DNA of 34,263 nt from an uncultured Phycisphaerae bacterium (GCA_938005315.1 CALLOB010000042.1:1-34263); one strand, 5' to 3'. Positions 1-7,894 are shown, numbered from the stretch's first letter. The notes: generated by a model from the letters alone, not told the origin. Numbers and translations are program-made.

Positions 1-29
1 TTGACGGAATCGCCATGTGCAGTTACTGT
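1..29 (+). promoter_or_regulatory. Candidate sigma-70-type promoter for the small basic protein
   Basis: TTGACG lies at 1-6 and TACTGT at 24-29, separated by 17 nt. This matches five of six -35 bases and the TAnnnT pattern of the -10 box. It lies about 65 nt upstream of the small gene at 94. A 6-bp hairpin (ATCCCG 41-46 with CGGGAT 58-63) falls in the leader. The window starts exactly at the -35 box, so upstream context is missing. Confidence 0.4.
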
Positions 30-93
30 CTGATCCGGAAATCCCGTTCGCGTCACACGGGATCGTCTACTCTCATTCAAGGGAGGTTTCGCC

Positions 94-171
94 ATGGCTA
101 AGAAGAAAGCCAAAAAGGCTGCCAAGACCGTCAAGAAGGCAGCGAAGAAGGCCAAGCGTCGCAAGAAGTAA
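94..171 (+). CDS. Very small Lys/Ala-rich basic protein (histone H1 tail-like)
   Basis: The frame encodes 25 residues: 13 lysines, 2 arginines and 7 alanines, beginning MAKKKAKKAAKTVKK, with no acidic residue. The start is supported by GGGAGG at 81-86, seven bases before ATG. A promoter-like sequence precedes it and a strong hairpin follows. The composition resembles the C-terminal tails of bacterial histone H1-like proteins, which bind and compact DNA; a role in nucleic-acid binding is inferred from charge alone. It is too short for a fold and could be a free-standing tail, a ribosome-associated peptide or an RNA-binding peptide. Own promoter, good ribosome site and terminator make it more convincing than a chance frame. 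Confidence 0.6.
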   Translation: MAKKKAKKAAKTVKKAAKKAKRRKK

Positions 172-254
172 GCGGCACGGCCTCGGCTCCGCGCGGGTGC
201 GGCCGCGGGCTCAGGCCCCGGACGGTACCGGCCGGAGCGGCATCAGTTCCGCAG

Positions 255-281
255 GACGGGCGGCCCTTCGGGTCGCCCGTC
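255..281 (+). terminator. Hairpin terminator after the small basic protein
   Basis: An 11-bp stem with one G-T pair (255-265 with 271-281) closes a CTTCG loop and is followed by TTCGTTTCC. It lies 83 nt after the stop codon of the small basic gene. The T tract is interrupted, so efficiency is uncertain. Nothing else recognisable lies between 172 and 462. Confidence 0.5.
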
Positions 282-462
282 TTCGTTTCCGATCATTTCG
301 TTGCCGATACGGCTGCCCGCCCTCCGACGATTCCTATTGACGACCGGCCGGTTAGAATGCCGCGGTCGGCCTGTCGACTGTCGTCGCCGGGGACGCGGGG
401 GCCGGAGGCATCGCCTCGCCGTTCTGCTCCGCCGGCCGGTCGCATCGCCTGATGGAGCCTTC

Positions 463-624
463 ATGGCCGCACCTCGTCTGACCACCGTTGGCGTGCTGGC
501 ATTGGTCATGTGGCTGCTGAGCGCGGCCGGCCTGACGGCCTGGTTTGCCTGTTCGCAGGCTCTGGGCAGTTTCGGCGAACGGTTGACGCGGTTGGGCTCC
601 AGACTGCTCAGTGCGGGCGGCTGA
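463..624 (+). CDS. Small single-pass membrane protein, unknown
   Basis: The frame gives 53 residues with one clear hydrophobic helix (about residues 9-33, TVGVLALVMWLLSAAGLTAW) and a short amphipathic, basic tail (FGERLTRLGSRLL). ATG 463 is preceded by GGAG at 454-457. It reads in the same direction as the glycosyltransferase that starts 96 nt downstream, so the two may be co-transcribed. I do not recognise the family. The in-frame sequence upstream of 463 is proline/arginine-rich and looks non-coding, so the short start is preferred. It could be a chance frame; the membrane segment and ribosome site are the only support. Confidence 0.4.
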   Translation: MAAPRLTTVGVLALVMWLLSAAGLTAWFACSQALGSFGERLTRLGSRLLSAGG

Positions 625-720
625 CCGGCGGCCCCCGGGATCGGCGTGGTCGCGGGGGGGCCGCCTGGCCGGTGGCGACAGTACCGGCAAACAAATGACT
701 GCGGGCCGACCCGGGGACCG

Positions 721-2649
721 ATGGTGGTCGTCGATCTTGTCAGCCTGATGCTGCTGGTCTGCTCCGCCGGAGCCGGTTCCGGCCTGCTGAGCCGCTGGCT
801 GGCGGAGGCGGCGCGGTTCGGCCGTCTGGAGCGGAACCTGGCTTGGGGCACGCTCTGGATCGGCTGGTTGGTCGCGGCGGTTCTGCTGACCGCGACCGCC
901 ACCCTGCTCACGGGCCTGCCGCTGGTGCGGCCGGAGGCAGCGGCCGTTGTGTCCCTGGTCGGCTGGCTGGCCGTCTGGATCCGCAGGCCCCACGGCGACA
1001 AGCATACGGAACGGTTCGGCGTCCCTGACGCCCGTCCAGGTCGCGTCCGGCGGAGGCTCCCGAGGGCATTTCGTTTCGTGGTGGTCGGCCCGGTCCTGTT
1101 GCTTCACATCTTCCTGGCCTGTGAGGCTCTGACGCGCCCGCCGGCGGGCTTCGACGGCCTGCACTATCACCTTCCGCTCGTGGTCCGCTGGACCCAGGGC
1201 GGGCAGCTGTCGATGGTCGAAGGCGTCTGGCAGTTCAGCCTGCCCGGTAACGGGGAAGTCTGGATGCTGCTCTTCGCCTGGCTGGGTGTCGAGCGGCTCA
1301 TTGAACTGAGCATGCTGCCGGTCGGACTGCTGGCCGGCCTGCTGGTTGTCGGCATCGCCCGCGAGCTGTCGGCCTCCGGACCGGCGGCCCTGCTGGCGGC
1401 GGTGTTCGCCCTGGCCGGTCCGATGACGGCCATGCAGTGCTACAGCTCTTACGTGGACTGCTTCGGAGCGACGTTCATCCTCGCCGGCGTGTACTGGACG
1501 CTTCGCGTGCATCGCGGGCCGCCCGGGTTCCCACACATGGCCGCCTGCGCGCCGCTGGCCGGCGTGGCCCTGGGGCTGGCGATCGGTACCAAGCCGAGCT
1601 TCGTGCTCTGGGCCGGGCTGGTGGCGGTCGCGACGGCTTTCGCCGTCGTCAGGAAGGCGATGCGCGAATCGTCCGGTGGTGGCCGGAGTGCCCGCCGGCG
1701 GATCGCCTCTGCGGGGCTGGCCTTCGCCTTGGCGGCCGGGGCCTGCTGTTTCTACTGGCCGCTGCGGGCCGCGGTCTGCACCGGCTGGCCGCTGTATCCG
1801 ATTCAGCTGCGGCTGGCCGGACGAACGATCGGAACGGGCCTGCCGGCCGAACGGATCGTCTCGGACCTCGGCCGGCAGGGCTGGTGGTCGCTGTGCTATC
1901 CCTGGGTGGAGTGGAAGCGCGCCGGGCATCAGCCCGCGCGCGGCGACTACGCGGCCGACAACGGTCTTGGACCGGCCTTTGCGGCCTTTGCCGTTCCCGG
2001 GGCCGTGTATCTCCTGGTGCGACGCCGCCGGATACGTCGTCCGGGCGACCTGGCGACCGACCGCACGGTGCTGGTCCTGATGGCCGCCGGCGTGGTGCTT
2101 TTCGTGGAGGCCTGCTTTTCGTATGGGCGATACGCGATACCCTTGTGGATGCTCGCCTTCGCAGCCTGCGGACCGATGCTGGATCTGCTGGTCCGTCTGC
2201 GGCCACGATCCACCCTGGCTTTGGCCTGTCCGGTGGTGGTGCTGACGTGTGCGATGATGGCGCTGAGGCCGGCCGTCGATCTGGCGGGCCGGCTGCGCGA
2301 CGGGGATCTGGGCCGCAGCCGTTTCTACGGCCTTCCGCCGATCATCGAGCGGCTGGAGCCCGGGGCGGTGGTGCTCAACCTCGGTGAATCCACCGCGAAC
2401 TACCCGTTGCGTGGTGGCCGCTGGACCAACCGGGTGATCGAAACCCTGCTGGCGGACCATCTGGGGCTCAAGCCGCCGTTGACCGCTTGCCAGATCGCGG
2501 CCCACGGGATCGACTACGTTTACACCCGCGACCCGTCGGCGGCCCCGTTTGCCGACGATGTTGCCTGGCAGATCGCCTGGGACGATCGCCTCGATCCGGC
2601 CCGTCTCCCGACCACCCCGCCGACGGTGCTGTACCGGGTGTTGCGATGA
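721..2649 (+). CDS. Polytopic membrane glycosyltransferase (GT-C fold, PMT/ArnT-like)
   Basis: The 642-residue protein has many hydrophobic segments and a large first external loop carrying GFDGLHYHLPLVVRWTQGG, with Asp145 in the position of the catalytic acidic residue of GT-C enzymes such as protein mannosyltransferases and ArnT. Such enzymes move a sugar from a polyprenyl-phosphate donor to an acceptor on the outer face of the inner membrane. The C-terminal 120 residues form a soluble domain (LGESTANYPLRGGRW onward). ATG 721 follows CGGGGA; an in-frame GTG at 646 would add a polar, unlikely leader. The acceptor cannot be told from sequence and no other cell-surface polysaccharide genes adjoin, so lipid, glycan or protein acceptors are all possible. 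Confidence 0.8.
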   Translation: MVVVDLVSLMLLVCSAGAGSGLLSRWLAEAARFGRLERNLAWGTLWIGWLVAAVLLTATATLLTGLPLVRPEAAAVVSLVGWLAVWIRRPHGDKHTERFGVPDARPGRVRRRLPRAFRFVVVGPVLLLHIFLACEALTRPPAGFDGLHYHLPLVVRWTQGGQLSMVEGVWQFSLPGNGEVWMLLFAWLGVERLIELSMLPVGLLAGLLVVGIARELSASGPAALLAAVFALAGPMTAMQCYSSYVDCFGATFILAGVYWTLRVHRGPPGFPHMAACAPLAGVALGLAIGTKPSFVLWAGLVAVATAFAVVRKAMRESSGGGRSARRRIASAGLAFALAAGACCFYWPLRAAVCTGWPLYPIQLRLAGRTIGTGLPAERIVSDLGRQGWWSLCYPWVEWKRAGHQPARGDYAADNGLGPAFAAFAVPGAVYLLVRRRRIRRPGDLATDRTVLVLMAAGVVLFVEACFSYGRYAIPLWMLAFAACGPMLDLLVRLRPRSTLALACPVVVLTCAMMALRPAVDLAGRLRDGDLGRSRFYGLPPIIERLEPGAVVLNLGESTANYPLRGGRWTNRVIETLLADHLGLKPPLTACQIAAHGIDYVYTRDPSAAPFADDVAWQIAWDDRLDPARLPTTPPTVLYRVLR

Positions 2650-2785
2650 GCGGAACCCACTGCCCGAATACGGCCGAAGCGGCCATAGCCTGTTGCTGCG
2701 TTTTGCCACGGCATGCCTGTGCCGCTACTCTTGCACGGGCGGCGAGTCGCCGGCACCGTGCGGACGGCTCGCGGATCCGGCGGGT

Positions 2786-4108
2786 ATGATCATGCGCTTT
2801 GACAGATCGCTGACGGCCTTCATGATCGGCTGCGTCCTGACGACCACCCAGGCCGCTCAGCTGGGCTCCGGCCCGCCTTGCTTCGGGGGGACAGCGGTGG
2901 CAGCGGTTCTCCTCGTCGGCCGGATGGCCTCTGACGGCTCCTCGGCCGCGAGCTCGGCGTCTCCCGCCCTCCCGGCTTCCCTGCCGGCCGGCGACGACGG
3001 CCCCAACAACCACCTGATCGGCGGCCCGCTGGACGTCCACCATCTGATCATCGACGAGACCGCCCCGGTCTTCGCCCAGGGCCGGCAGGAGGGCACTCGA
3101 GTCACGGAGGATCCGGCCGGCGTGCTTCTGGATGCCGCGTCGCCGAATGCCGGCGACCCGGGGCCCGTTCGGATCGGGCTCCACACTTCGCGCATCATCC
3201 GATTGCCATTCCCCATCAACGAGTTTGTGCCGTCGTGCAACATTGACGTGCCTGCGGGCTGCGGCTACACCGTCGAAGTCCGCCTCGGCCGCGCCCCCGA
3301 GGGCATCTGGACGCCCTTCTATTACCTGGGCTCCTGGGGCGACAATCCGACGCCGGAGTCGCGCGTGACCGGCGACGTCCACGGCCTCGTCGACATCGAT
3401 TGTTTCCGCTCGCGGCAGTTGTTTGAACTGATCCAGTACCGCGTTCGCCTGGCCTCATCCGCGCCGGACGTCTCACCGGCCCTGCGGCGCTTTGCGCTGG
3501 CGGTCAGCAACACCACGCAGGACGCCGACCTGGCCGCGCGGTTCCGCCGCCCGGTCGATCCCGGCCCGCCGGCCGGCTGGACCCGGCGCCTGCCGGTGCC
3601 GTTTCGAAGCCAGAAGGTCGAGCCGCGCGAGCTGCGCGGACGGATCTGCAGCCCTACCAGCGTGGCCATGGTGCTGCAATACTACGGCGTCGATCGCCCG
3701 ACGCTCGAGGTCGCCCAGGTCATCTATGACCCCGAGTACCGGCTCTACGGCAACTGGGGGCGCGCGATCCAGGGAGCGTACACGCTCGGCGTGCCCGGCT
3801 ACCTGGAGCGATTCGGCGACTGGAATGCCGTGCAGCGGTACATCGCTCAGGGCCGCCCGATCATCGCCAGCATCAGGGCCGAGGAGGGCGAACTGATCGG
3901 CGCCCCATACCGCTCCACCGACGGGCACCTGATCGTGGTGGTCGGCTTTGACGAGGCCGGCAACGTTCACGTCAACGACCCCTCCGGCGATGACCCCGGG
4001 GAAGGCATCGTCACCTACCCCCGCGAGGGCATGGAAAAGGCCTGGTTCGGCCATGGAGGCTTGGGCTACGTTCTGCTGGGCACGGCCACCAACAAACTTC
4101 CGGGATGA
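2786..4108 (+). CDS. Secreted C39-like cysteine peptidase-fold protein
   Basis: The protein is 440 residues from ATG 2786 (an in-frame ATG two codons later is equally possible). The N-terminus MIMRFDRSLTAFMIGCVLTT resembles a signal peptide. A mixed beta region follows (about residues 60-265). The C-terminal domain is a C39-like (papain-fold) domain: GRICSPTSVAMVLQYYG with Cys288, DGHLIVVVGF with His381, and HVNDPSGDD with Asn397/Asp398 complete the expected catalytic triad. C39-type domains cleave leader peptides or cell-wall or protein substrates; here no ABC transporter is fused and no bacteriocin precursor is seen, so an extracytoplasmic peptidase of unknown substrate is most likely. It stands alone, 136 nt after the glycosyltransferase. 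Confidence 0.8.
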   Translation: MIMRFDRSLTAFMIGCVLTTTQAAQLGSGPPCFGGTAVAAVLLVGRMASDGSSAASSASPALPASLPAGDDGPNNHLIGGPLDVHHLIIDETAPVFAQGRQEGTRVTEDPAGVLLDAASPNAGDPGPVRIGLHTSRIIRLPFPINEFVPSCNIDVPAGCGYTVEVRLGRAPEGIWTPFYYLGSWGDNPTPESRVTGDVHGLVDIDCFRSRQLFELIQYRVRLASSAPDVSPALRRFALAVSNTTQDADLAARFRRPVDPGPPAGWTRRLPVPFRSQKVEPRELRGRICSPTSVAMVLQYYGVDRPTLEVAQVIYDPEYRLYGNWGRAIQGAYTLGVPGYLERFGDWNAVQRYIAQGRPIIASIRAEEGELIGAPYRSTDGHLIVVVGFDEAGNVHVNDPSGDDPGEGIVTYPREGMEKAWFGHGGLGYVLLGTATNKLPG

Positions 4109-4111
4109 TCT

Positions 4112-4204
4112 TTAAAAGCTCTCAAGGCCAACCATGACGACGTTTTCGCGATCAAGGGCTTGCATGCCGTCGTATTGTTGTTGGAATTCGACGTTTTTTG
4201 TGGG
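4112..4204 (-). other. In-frame open extension after the isomerase TAG stop
   Basis: Reading on past the TAG at 4205-4207 in the same frame gives 30 sense codons and then TAA (4112-4114). The text includes TKNVEFQQQYDGMQALDREN and ends VVMVGLESF. It looks like protein but has far more A/T in third positions than neighbouring genes. It may be the tail of another, lost gene or a chance open stretch; I do not recognise it. It also fills the space between the two convergent genes. Confidence 0.25.
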
Positions 4205-5056
4205 CTAAATGGCCGTCAGGATGCGATCAATCCGCCGGGACACATCGGCCAGGTAGGCCGTCCAGTCGGTGTCCTTGTCGGACAGGTCGCCGGGGCCTTC
4301 GTAGGTCAATGGCCCGTCGTAGCCGGCGCGTTTCAGGGCGGCCATGATCGCCGGCCAGTCGGCGCTGCCCTCGCCCAGCTTGCAGAAGCCGGTGATATTG
4401 CCCACGGGAGTCTTGAAGTCCTTGAGATGCACGCGGCGAATGCGGCGGCCGAGGATGTCGATCCAGTCCTGGGGGAAGCCGAACTTCAGGACGTTGCCGG
4501 TGTCGAAATACACCTGGACGAAGGGCGAGCCGACCCGGTCGATCAGGTCGCGCATCTCCAGCGGCGAGAGCAGAAAGCTGTTCCAGACGTTTTCGATGGC
4601 GATGACCACGCCGCGCTTCTCGGCCTCGGGGGCCAGGGCCCGCAGCGCCTCGAAGGCCAGGTCCATCGCTTCGGCGTAGCCGATGATACGACCGGTCGGG
4701 TCGGACCAGTGGGTCACCGCCCCCGGGACGACCAGCAGGGCGTCGGTGCCGATCCAGCGGGCGCGATCCAGCCCGGCGATGGTCAGATCGCGGGCCTTCT
4801 GGCGGACTTTCGGGTCCGGTGAGGTGTAATGGCTTTCCCAGAACAGCCCGCAGCCCAGCGAGGCGATCTGGAGGCCCGTGGCCCGGATGTCGTCGGCCAG
4901 CCGGCGGCAGGAGTACTCATCGGTCGTGACAGCCAGTTCGCCGGAGGCCTCCAGCGTAACTTCCAGGGCCCCGAAGCCGGCGGCGCGAACGGCCCTGGCG
5001 ATGTCTGTGAGGCGGCTGCCGGGTGGGAAAGCCCATGCGTTGATGCTCTTGATCAT
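4205..5056 (-). CDS. Sugar phosphate isomerase/epimerase (AP endonuclease 2-like TIM barrel)
   Basis: The product is 283 residues, the usual size for the xylose isomerase-like TIM-barrel family. Visible signatures are the N-terminal strand MIKSINAWAF, GFGALEVTLE, the metal-site strands VVIAIENVWN (Glu) and VYFDTGNVLKFG (Asp), RRVHLKDFK (His) and the final PLTYEGPGD (Glu). Members isomerise or epimerise sugars or sugar phosphates using a divalent metal; L-ribulose-5-phosphate 3-epimerase and hydroxypyruvate isomerase belong here, and the substrate cannot be fixed from sequence. ATG 5056 has only a weak ribosome site. It is monocistronic and convergent with the C39-like gene. Confidence 0.85.
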   Translation of the reverse strand: MIKSINAWAFPPGSRLTDIARAVRAAGFGALEVTLEASGELAVTTDEYSCRRLADDIRATGLQIASLGCGLFWESHYTSPDPKVRQKARDLTIAGLDRARWIGTDALLVVPGAVTHWSDPTGRIIGYAEAMDLAFEALRALAPEAEKRGVVIAIENVWNSFLLSPLEMRDLIDRVGSPFVQVYFDTGNVLKFGFPQDWIDILGRRIRRVHLKDFKTPVGNITGFCKLGEGSADWPAIMAALKRAGYDGPLTYEGPGDLSDKDTDWTAYLADVSRRIDRILTAI

Positions 5057-5192
5057 GATCGGTCGTCCGTTGAAGGTGAACCGGGTTTATCCCGCGACGC
5101 GACACGAAGACCGCCGCGTCCCGGCGCGGCCGGCAGGCGGATTGTAGCCGCGAGGACCGCCGGGTCAACCCGCCGACGGCAGGGAGGTGACC

Positions 5193-5522
5193 ATGAGATT
5201 CCGGCAGGGCACGTGGATAACGTTGGCACTGGCATTGACGGCGGCGGGATGCGGCGGTTCAGGCGGCGGCCGGCCGGTGCGTCTGGAGCGCGGCTTGGCC
5301 CAGCTGTTCATCGACGACCTGCTGATCGGCGAGGAACGCGGCCTGGTGCGCGTGCTGCACCAGCCGGTCAAGGACGCCGGTGGGCAGGTTCCACTGATGG
5401 AGGCCGCCGGGGGCACCACGCTGCTGGCCTACAGCTCGATCGTGCACGACCGGAAGCTCGGCCGGTAGGTGATGTACGTGCAGGAATTCCCCTCGCGGCG
5501 GATGTACCGCACGACCTCAGCC
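5193..5522 (+). pseudogene. Truncated lipoprotein gene with an internal stop
   Basis: ATG 5193 follows GGAGG and begins a lipoprotein signal (ITLALALTAAGC lipobox). The mature part, GLAQLFIDDLLIGEERGLVRVLHQPVK and LLAYSSIVHDRKLGR, resembles the N-terminus of the planctomycete glycosidase-like proteins (five-bladed propeller type) that start with FIDD and TLHQP. TAG at 5466-5468 interrupts what otherwise continues in frame as VMYVQEFPSRRMYRTTS. The TAG stands where a tyrosine would fit (GRYVMYV), and homology ends at about 5522. Only about 110 residues of a protein expected to be several hundred long remain. The family assignment is from memory of motifs and is tentative. A 6-bp hairpin at 5558-5572 follows. 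Confidence 0.55.
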
Positions 5523-5633
5523 AATCGTTGGCGCGGGTGTGTGGCCCCGCATGAAGGGCGGCTGAGAGCCGCGCGCCGCCGGCGGTCGTCGGGCGGGGTC
5601 TGATGCGCTATGCAGCGATTTCCGGGCGGGAAT

Positions 5634-5707
5634 TAGCGGCGACTGGACTCGAACCAGTGACCTTGGGGTTATGAATCCCACGCTCTCACCAACTGAGCTA
5701 CGCCGCC
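5634..5707 (-). tRNA. tRNA-Met (CAU), elongator type
   Basis: On the minus strand the 74-nt sequence folds as a cloverleaf: acceptor GGCGGCG with CGCCGCT, D arm GCTC/GAGC, anticodon loop TTCATAA, T arm ACTGG TTCGAGT CCAGT, discriminator A73 and no encoded CCA. Pair 1-72 is G-U and position 31-39 is an A-C mismatch. The initiator hallmark (1-72 mismatch plus three GC pairs beside the loop) is absent, so this is elongator Met. The alternative is the isoleucine tRNA whose CAU is modified to lysidine; the body resembles elongator Met more closely. Confidence 0.93.
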
Positions 5708-5724
5708 GTGTGGGCCGCAGGGCC

Positions 5725-5750
5725 GTCCCCGCGGAGCAGGCCGCGGGGAC
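5725..5750. repeat. Perfect 10-bp inverted repeat upstream of tRNA-Met
   Basis: GTCCCCGCGG (5725-5734) and CCGCGGGGAC (5741-5750) form a perfect stem with a 6-nt loop, just 17 nt upstream of the tRNA 5' end. It may lie between the tRNA promoter and the tRNA or act as a terminator for leftward reading; no T run is present on either side. The rest of 5751-5977 shows no gene I can support. Confidence 0.5.
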
Positions 5751-5994
5751 AGCACCTGGCCACCGCTCATGTTAGCCAAACGGGCACTTTCGGGCAATAC
5801 TGCTCCGGAAAGGCGCTCGGCGGAGGAATCTGCGGCGGCCGTGCCGCGCGGTCGCGGTCCGGGCGTCCGTGTCGGCGGCGAAGGGCGCGCCCAGGTCGCG
5901 CGGGCGGGTTCGCGGTCGGCCGCAAGCGTCGGCCGACGCCGGCGGACGGTTGTCGAGAACCTGATTTCGCGGACAACGGGAGGTGGATGCGGTC

Positions 5995-6783
5995 ATGCGT
6001 GCGGCCCTGGACCATCACGGCACCGGTCCGGCGCCGGTCATCCTCGCGCTTGTGCTCGCCCTGCCGGTCGGCTGCGTCGTCCTGGCCGGTTGCGACGATC
6101 GCCAGGCCGCCCAGTCTGACGGCGGAGCGTCCGCCGGGCTGCAGGCTTTTTCCGGGGATAGCGGCGACCATCCCGACAGCGGCTCGGCTGAGCCTCCCGG
6201 GGCGGGGCCCTTGTCGCTGCAGGCCGGTCGCTTCGCCGCAGGCCCGGCCCGGGCCGGCGCGGCGTCATCGCCGCCGGCGCCCGCCGACGGCTCGCCTCCG
6301 GGGGCGCCGGACCGTTCGGAGGCACCGCAGGCCGGCGGAGACGTGCCGGTGTTTCTGCCGCTGGCCGATGCCGCCGCCGGCGAGTGGGCCGAATATACAG
6401 CACTCAGCGGCCGGAGGCTGCGGTACGACATCATCCGCGCCGGGACCGAGACGGTCTCCACCCAGGTGACGATCGAAGCGGAAGGAAGCCTCCTGGGACT
6501 AGCGGCGGTGCGCGAGGACCGTCGCGACGCCGACCCGCTGGCCGGGCCCGGCGCGAAGCGGTCCTGCGTCCGGTTCGCCACCCCCGCGCGAATCGAGGCG
6601 GCCGGGCGGACGTGGGAAGCCATCCTGTACGAGGATCGCTGGACCGACGAGGAGGTCGGCTACGTGCGCCGCACCTGGGTCAGCCAGGAGGCGCCGGTTT
6701 TCGGGTTGCTGAGAATGGAACTGGACGGCGACGGGGAGCGTGAAGCCGAACTCGTTCTCGCAGCCTGCGGGACCGGCCGGTAG
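5995..6783 (+). CDS. Predicted lipoprotein, unknown function
   Basis: The product is 262 residues. A hydrophobic segment ILALVLALPVGCVVLAGC ends in a lipobox (VLAGC), so lipid attachment at the cysteine and export by Sec are likely. Residues about 25-110 are low-complexity Ala/Gly/Pro/Ser linker. The folded C-terminal part (about 115-262) begins FLPLADAAAGEWAEYTALSG and includes strand-rich text ending in ELVLAACGTG; it looks beta-rich. ATG 5995 is chosen because GGGAGG at 5978-5983 is 11 nt upstream; GTG 5983 overlaps that site. No neighbour suggests a role. I do not recognise the family. Confidence 0.7.
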   Translation: MRAALDHHGTGPAPVILALVLALPVGCVVLAGCDDRQAAQSDGGASAGLQAFSGDSGDHPDSGSAEPPGAGPLSLQAGRFAAGPARAGAASSPPAPADGSPPGAPDRSEAPQAGGDVPVFLPLADAAAGEWAEYTALSGRRLRYDIIRAGTETVSTQVTIEAEGSLLGLAAVREDRRDADPLAGPGAKRSCVRFATPARIEAAGRTWEAILYEDRWTDEEVGYVRRTWVSQEAPVFGLLRMELDGDGEREAELVLAACGTGR

Positions 6784-7142
6784 CCCCGACCGGCCTGTGG
6801 CCCCGATCGCGCCGGCGGAGGGCTCACGGAAGCCTCCGCTCGGTGGTCCCGGATGATCCGCAGCCGGCGTCGCCCGGATGCCGGGGCCCGGCCCGCCATT
6901 CCGAGCCCTTGACTCCAGGGTTCGAACCGCCCGGTCGGACGGGCAAGCCGCGGAGGTCGACGAGCCCCGTGGGGCAACACCGGGCGGTGCACCCGCCCGG
7001 CCAGGTGTCGCGGGGACGCCGGCGTTTTTTGCTGCACATCCCGGGGCGGAGGCTTATAATGAGCCCGGCGCGCAGCTCGGTCTGGCCGGGCGCGGACAAG
7101 CCAGGCCGGGGCATCGCGGCCACATGCAGCCTGCCTGAAGCA
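6784..7142. other. Intergenic region with hairpins before the chaperone operon
   Basis: This 370-nt stretch has no convincing gene. It holds an 8-bp hairpin (CCGGGCGG 6980-6987 with CCGCCCGG 6993-7000), a small CCCCGTGGGG palindrome at 6965-6974, a T run at 7025-7030 and a TATAAT box at 7055. The hairpins may end the lipoprotein transcript. Confidence 0.4.
7055..7060 (+). promoter_or_regulatory. Candidate -10 box of the GrpE-like/Hsp70 operon
   Basis: A perfect TATAAT stands out in very GC-rich sequence 95 nt before the start of the GrpE-like gene. The -35 is poor: TTGCTG at 7029-7034 would need a 20-nt spacer. No CIRCE or sigma-32-like element was seen, so no heat-shock control is evident. 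Confidence 0.4.
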
Positions 7143-7155
7143 CGGGAGATCTGTC

Positions 7156-7890
7156 ATGCCCCGAAAAGCCGCCGTCACAACCCGGCGAGAGTCGAAGAAA
7201 ACCCCGGTCCCGAAAGCCCGCACTGCCGCCCGGCTGAGGAATTCGGCGAAGCCGGGCCCGGCCAGGCCGGCACGCCGGACCGTCGAGCCGCGCGTTTCCC
7301 CGCCCCCGGAGCCCGTCCAACCCCGGCCCGCGGATCTCCTGGCCCGTGCCGAGCAGGACATCAACACCCTGCTGGACTCGCTGAACCGCCAGATGACCGC
7401 GGCGATGGCCACCTTCACGGAGCTGGCCGTCGCCCACCGCGGTCCCCACGAAGCCGTCGTGCGGACCAAGCCCATCGACCGGGCCACCGCCACATTCCAG
7501 CGGCTGGTCAGCGAGGTGGTCGACGAGCGTCTGACCGAGATGCTGCCTCCACTGATTCAGCTGCGCAACGAGATCGCCGACCGCGCCGAGCAATCCGCGG
7601 CCTGCACGCCTCCTGCCGGATCCGCCGGAGCGGACGACTGGGGCAGCCCCGAGCTGGAATGCCTGCAACGCTGGCAGGCGGCCCTGGACCAGGTTCTGGC
7701 CGCGGCGGAGGTGCAGGCTTACGATGCCCGCGTCGGCGAGAGCTTCGATCCGCTGATCCACCTGGCGGTCGGCGAATCCTGCCGCGCGGATCTGCCGACC
7801 GGCGTAGTGGCCGAGATGCTGGGGCCGGGCTTCAGGACGGCTCGCGGCAAGGTGGTCGTGCCTGCCCGCGTTCGGGTCAACCGGAGGTGA
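7156..7890 (+). CDS. GrpE-like nucleotide exchange factor
   Basis: The product has 244 residues. Residues 1-60 are a basic, proline-rich disordered region. Residues about 60-150 are helical (LLARAEQDINTLLDSLNRQM through LPPLIQLRNEIADRAEQ), in the place of GrpE's dimerising helices. The C-terminal 50 residues match the GrpE beta domain: SFDPLIHLAVGESCRADLPT then GVVAEMLGPGFRT and GKVVVPARVRVNR. GrpE opens the nucleotide cleft of Hsp70 and speeds ADP release. It sits 4 nt before an Hsp70 gene, which strongly supports a dedicated pair. GGGAG at 7143-7147 supports the start. Divergent enough that it is not the housekeeping grpE; no dnaJ is near. Confidence 0.75.
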   Translation: MPRKAAVTTRRESKKTPVPKARTAARLRNSAKPGPARPARRTVEPRVSPPPEPVQPRPADLLARAEQDINTLLDSLNRQMTAAMATFTELAVAHRGPHEAVVRTKPIDRATATFQRLVSEVVDERLTEMLPPLIQLRNEIADRAEQSAACTPPAGSAGADDWGSPELECLQRWQAALDQVLAAAEVQAYDARVGESFDPLIHLAVGESCRADLPTGVVAEMLGPGFRTARGKVVVPARVRVNRR

Positions 7891-7894
7891 GGCG

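Noticed and set aside
646-720. Earlier GTG start for the glycosyltransferase
   Set aside because: It would add 25 polar residues before the first membrane helix and has no better ribosome site than ATG 721.
352-2709. A 785-codon open frame on the minus strand across the glycosyltransferase
   Set aside because: It is rich in Arg/Gln/Pro/Gly with no domain, and lies antisense to a membrane protein with clear family motifs. High GC leaves few stops.
6911-6940. tRNA-like TTCGAAC sequence before the chaperone operon
   Set aside because: The neighbouring bases do not form a T stem and no acceptor or anticodon arm can be drawn.
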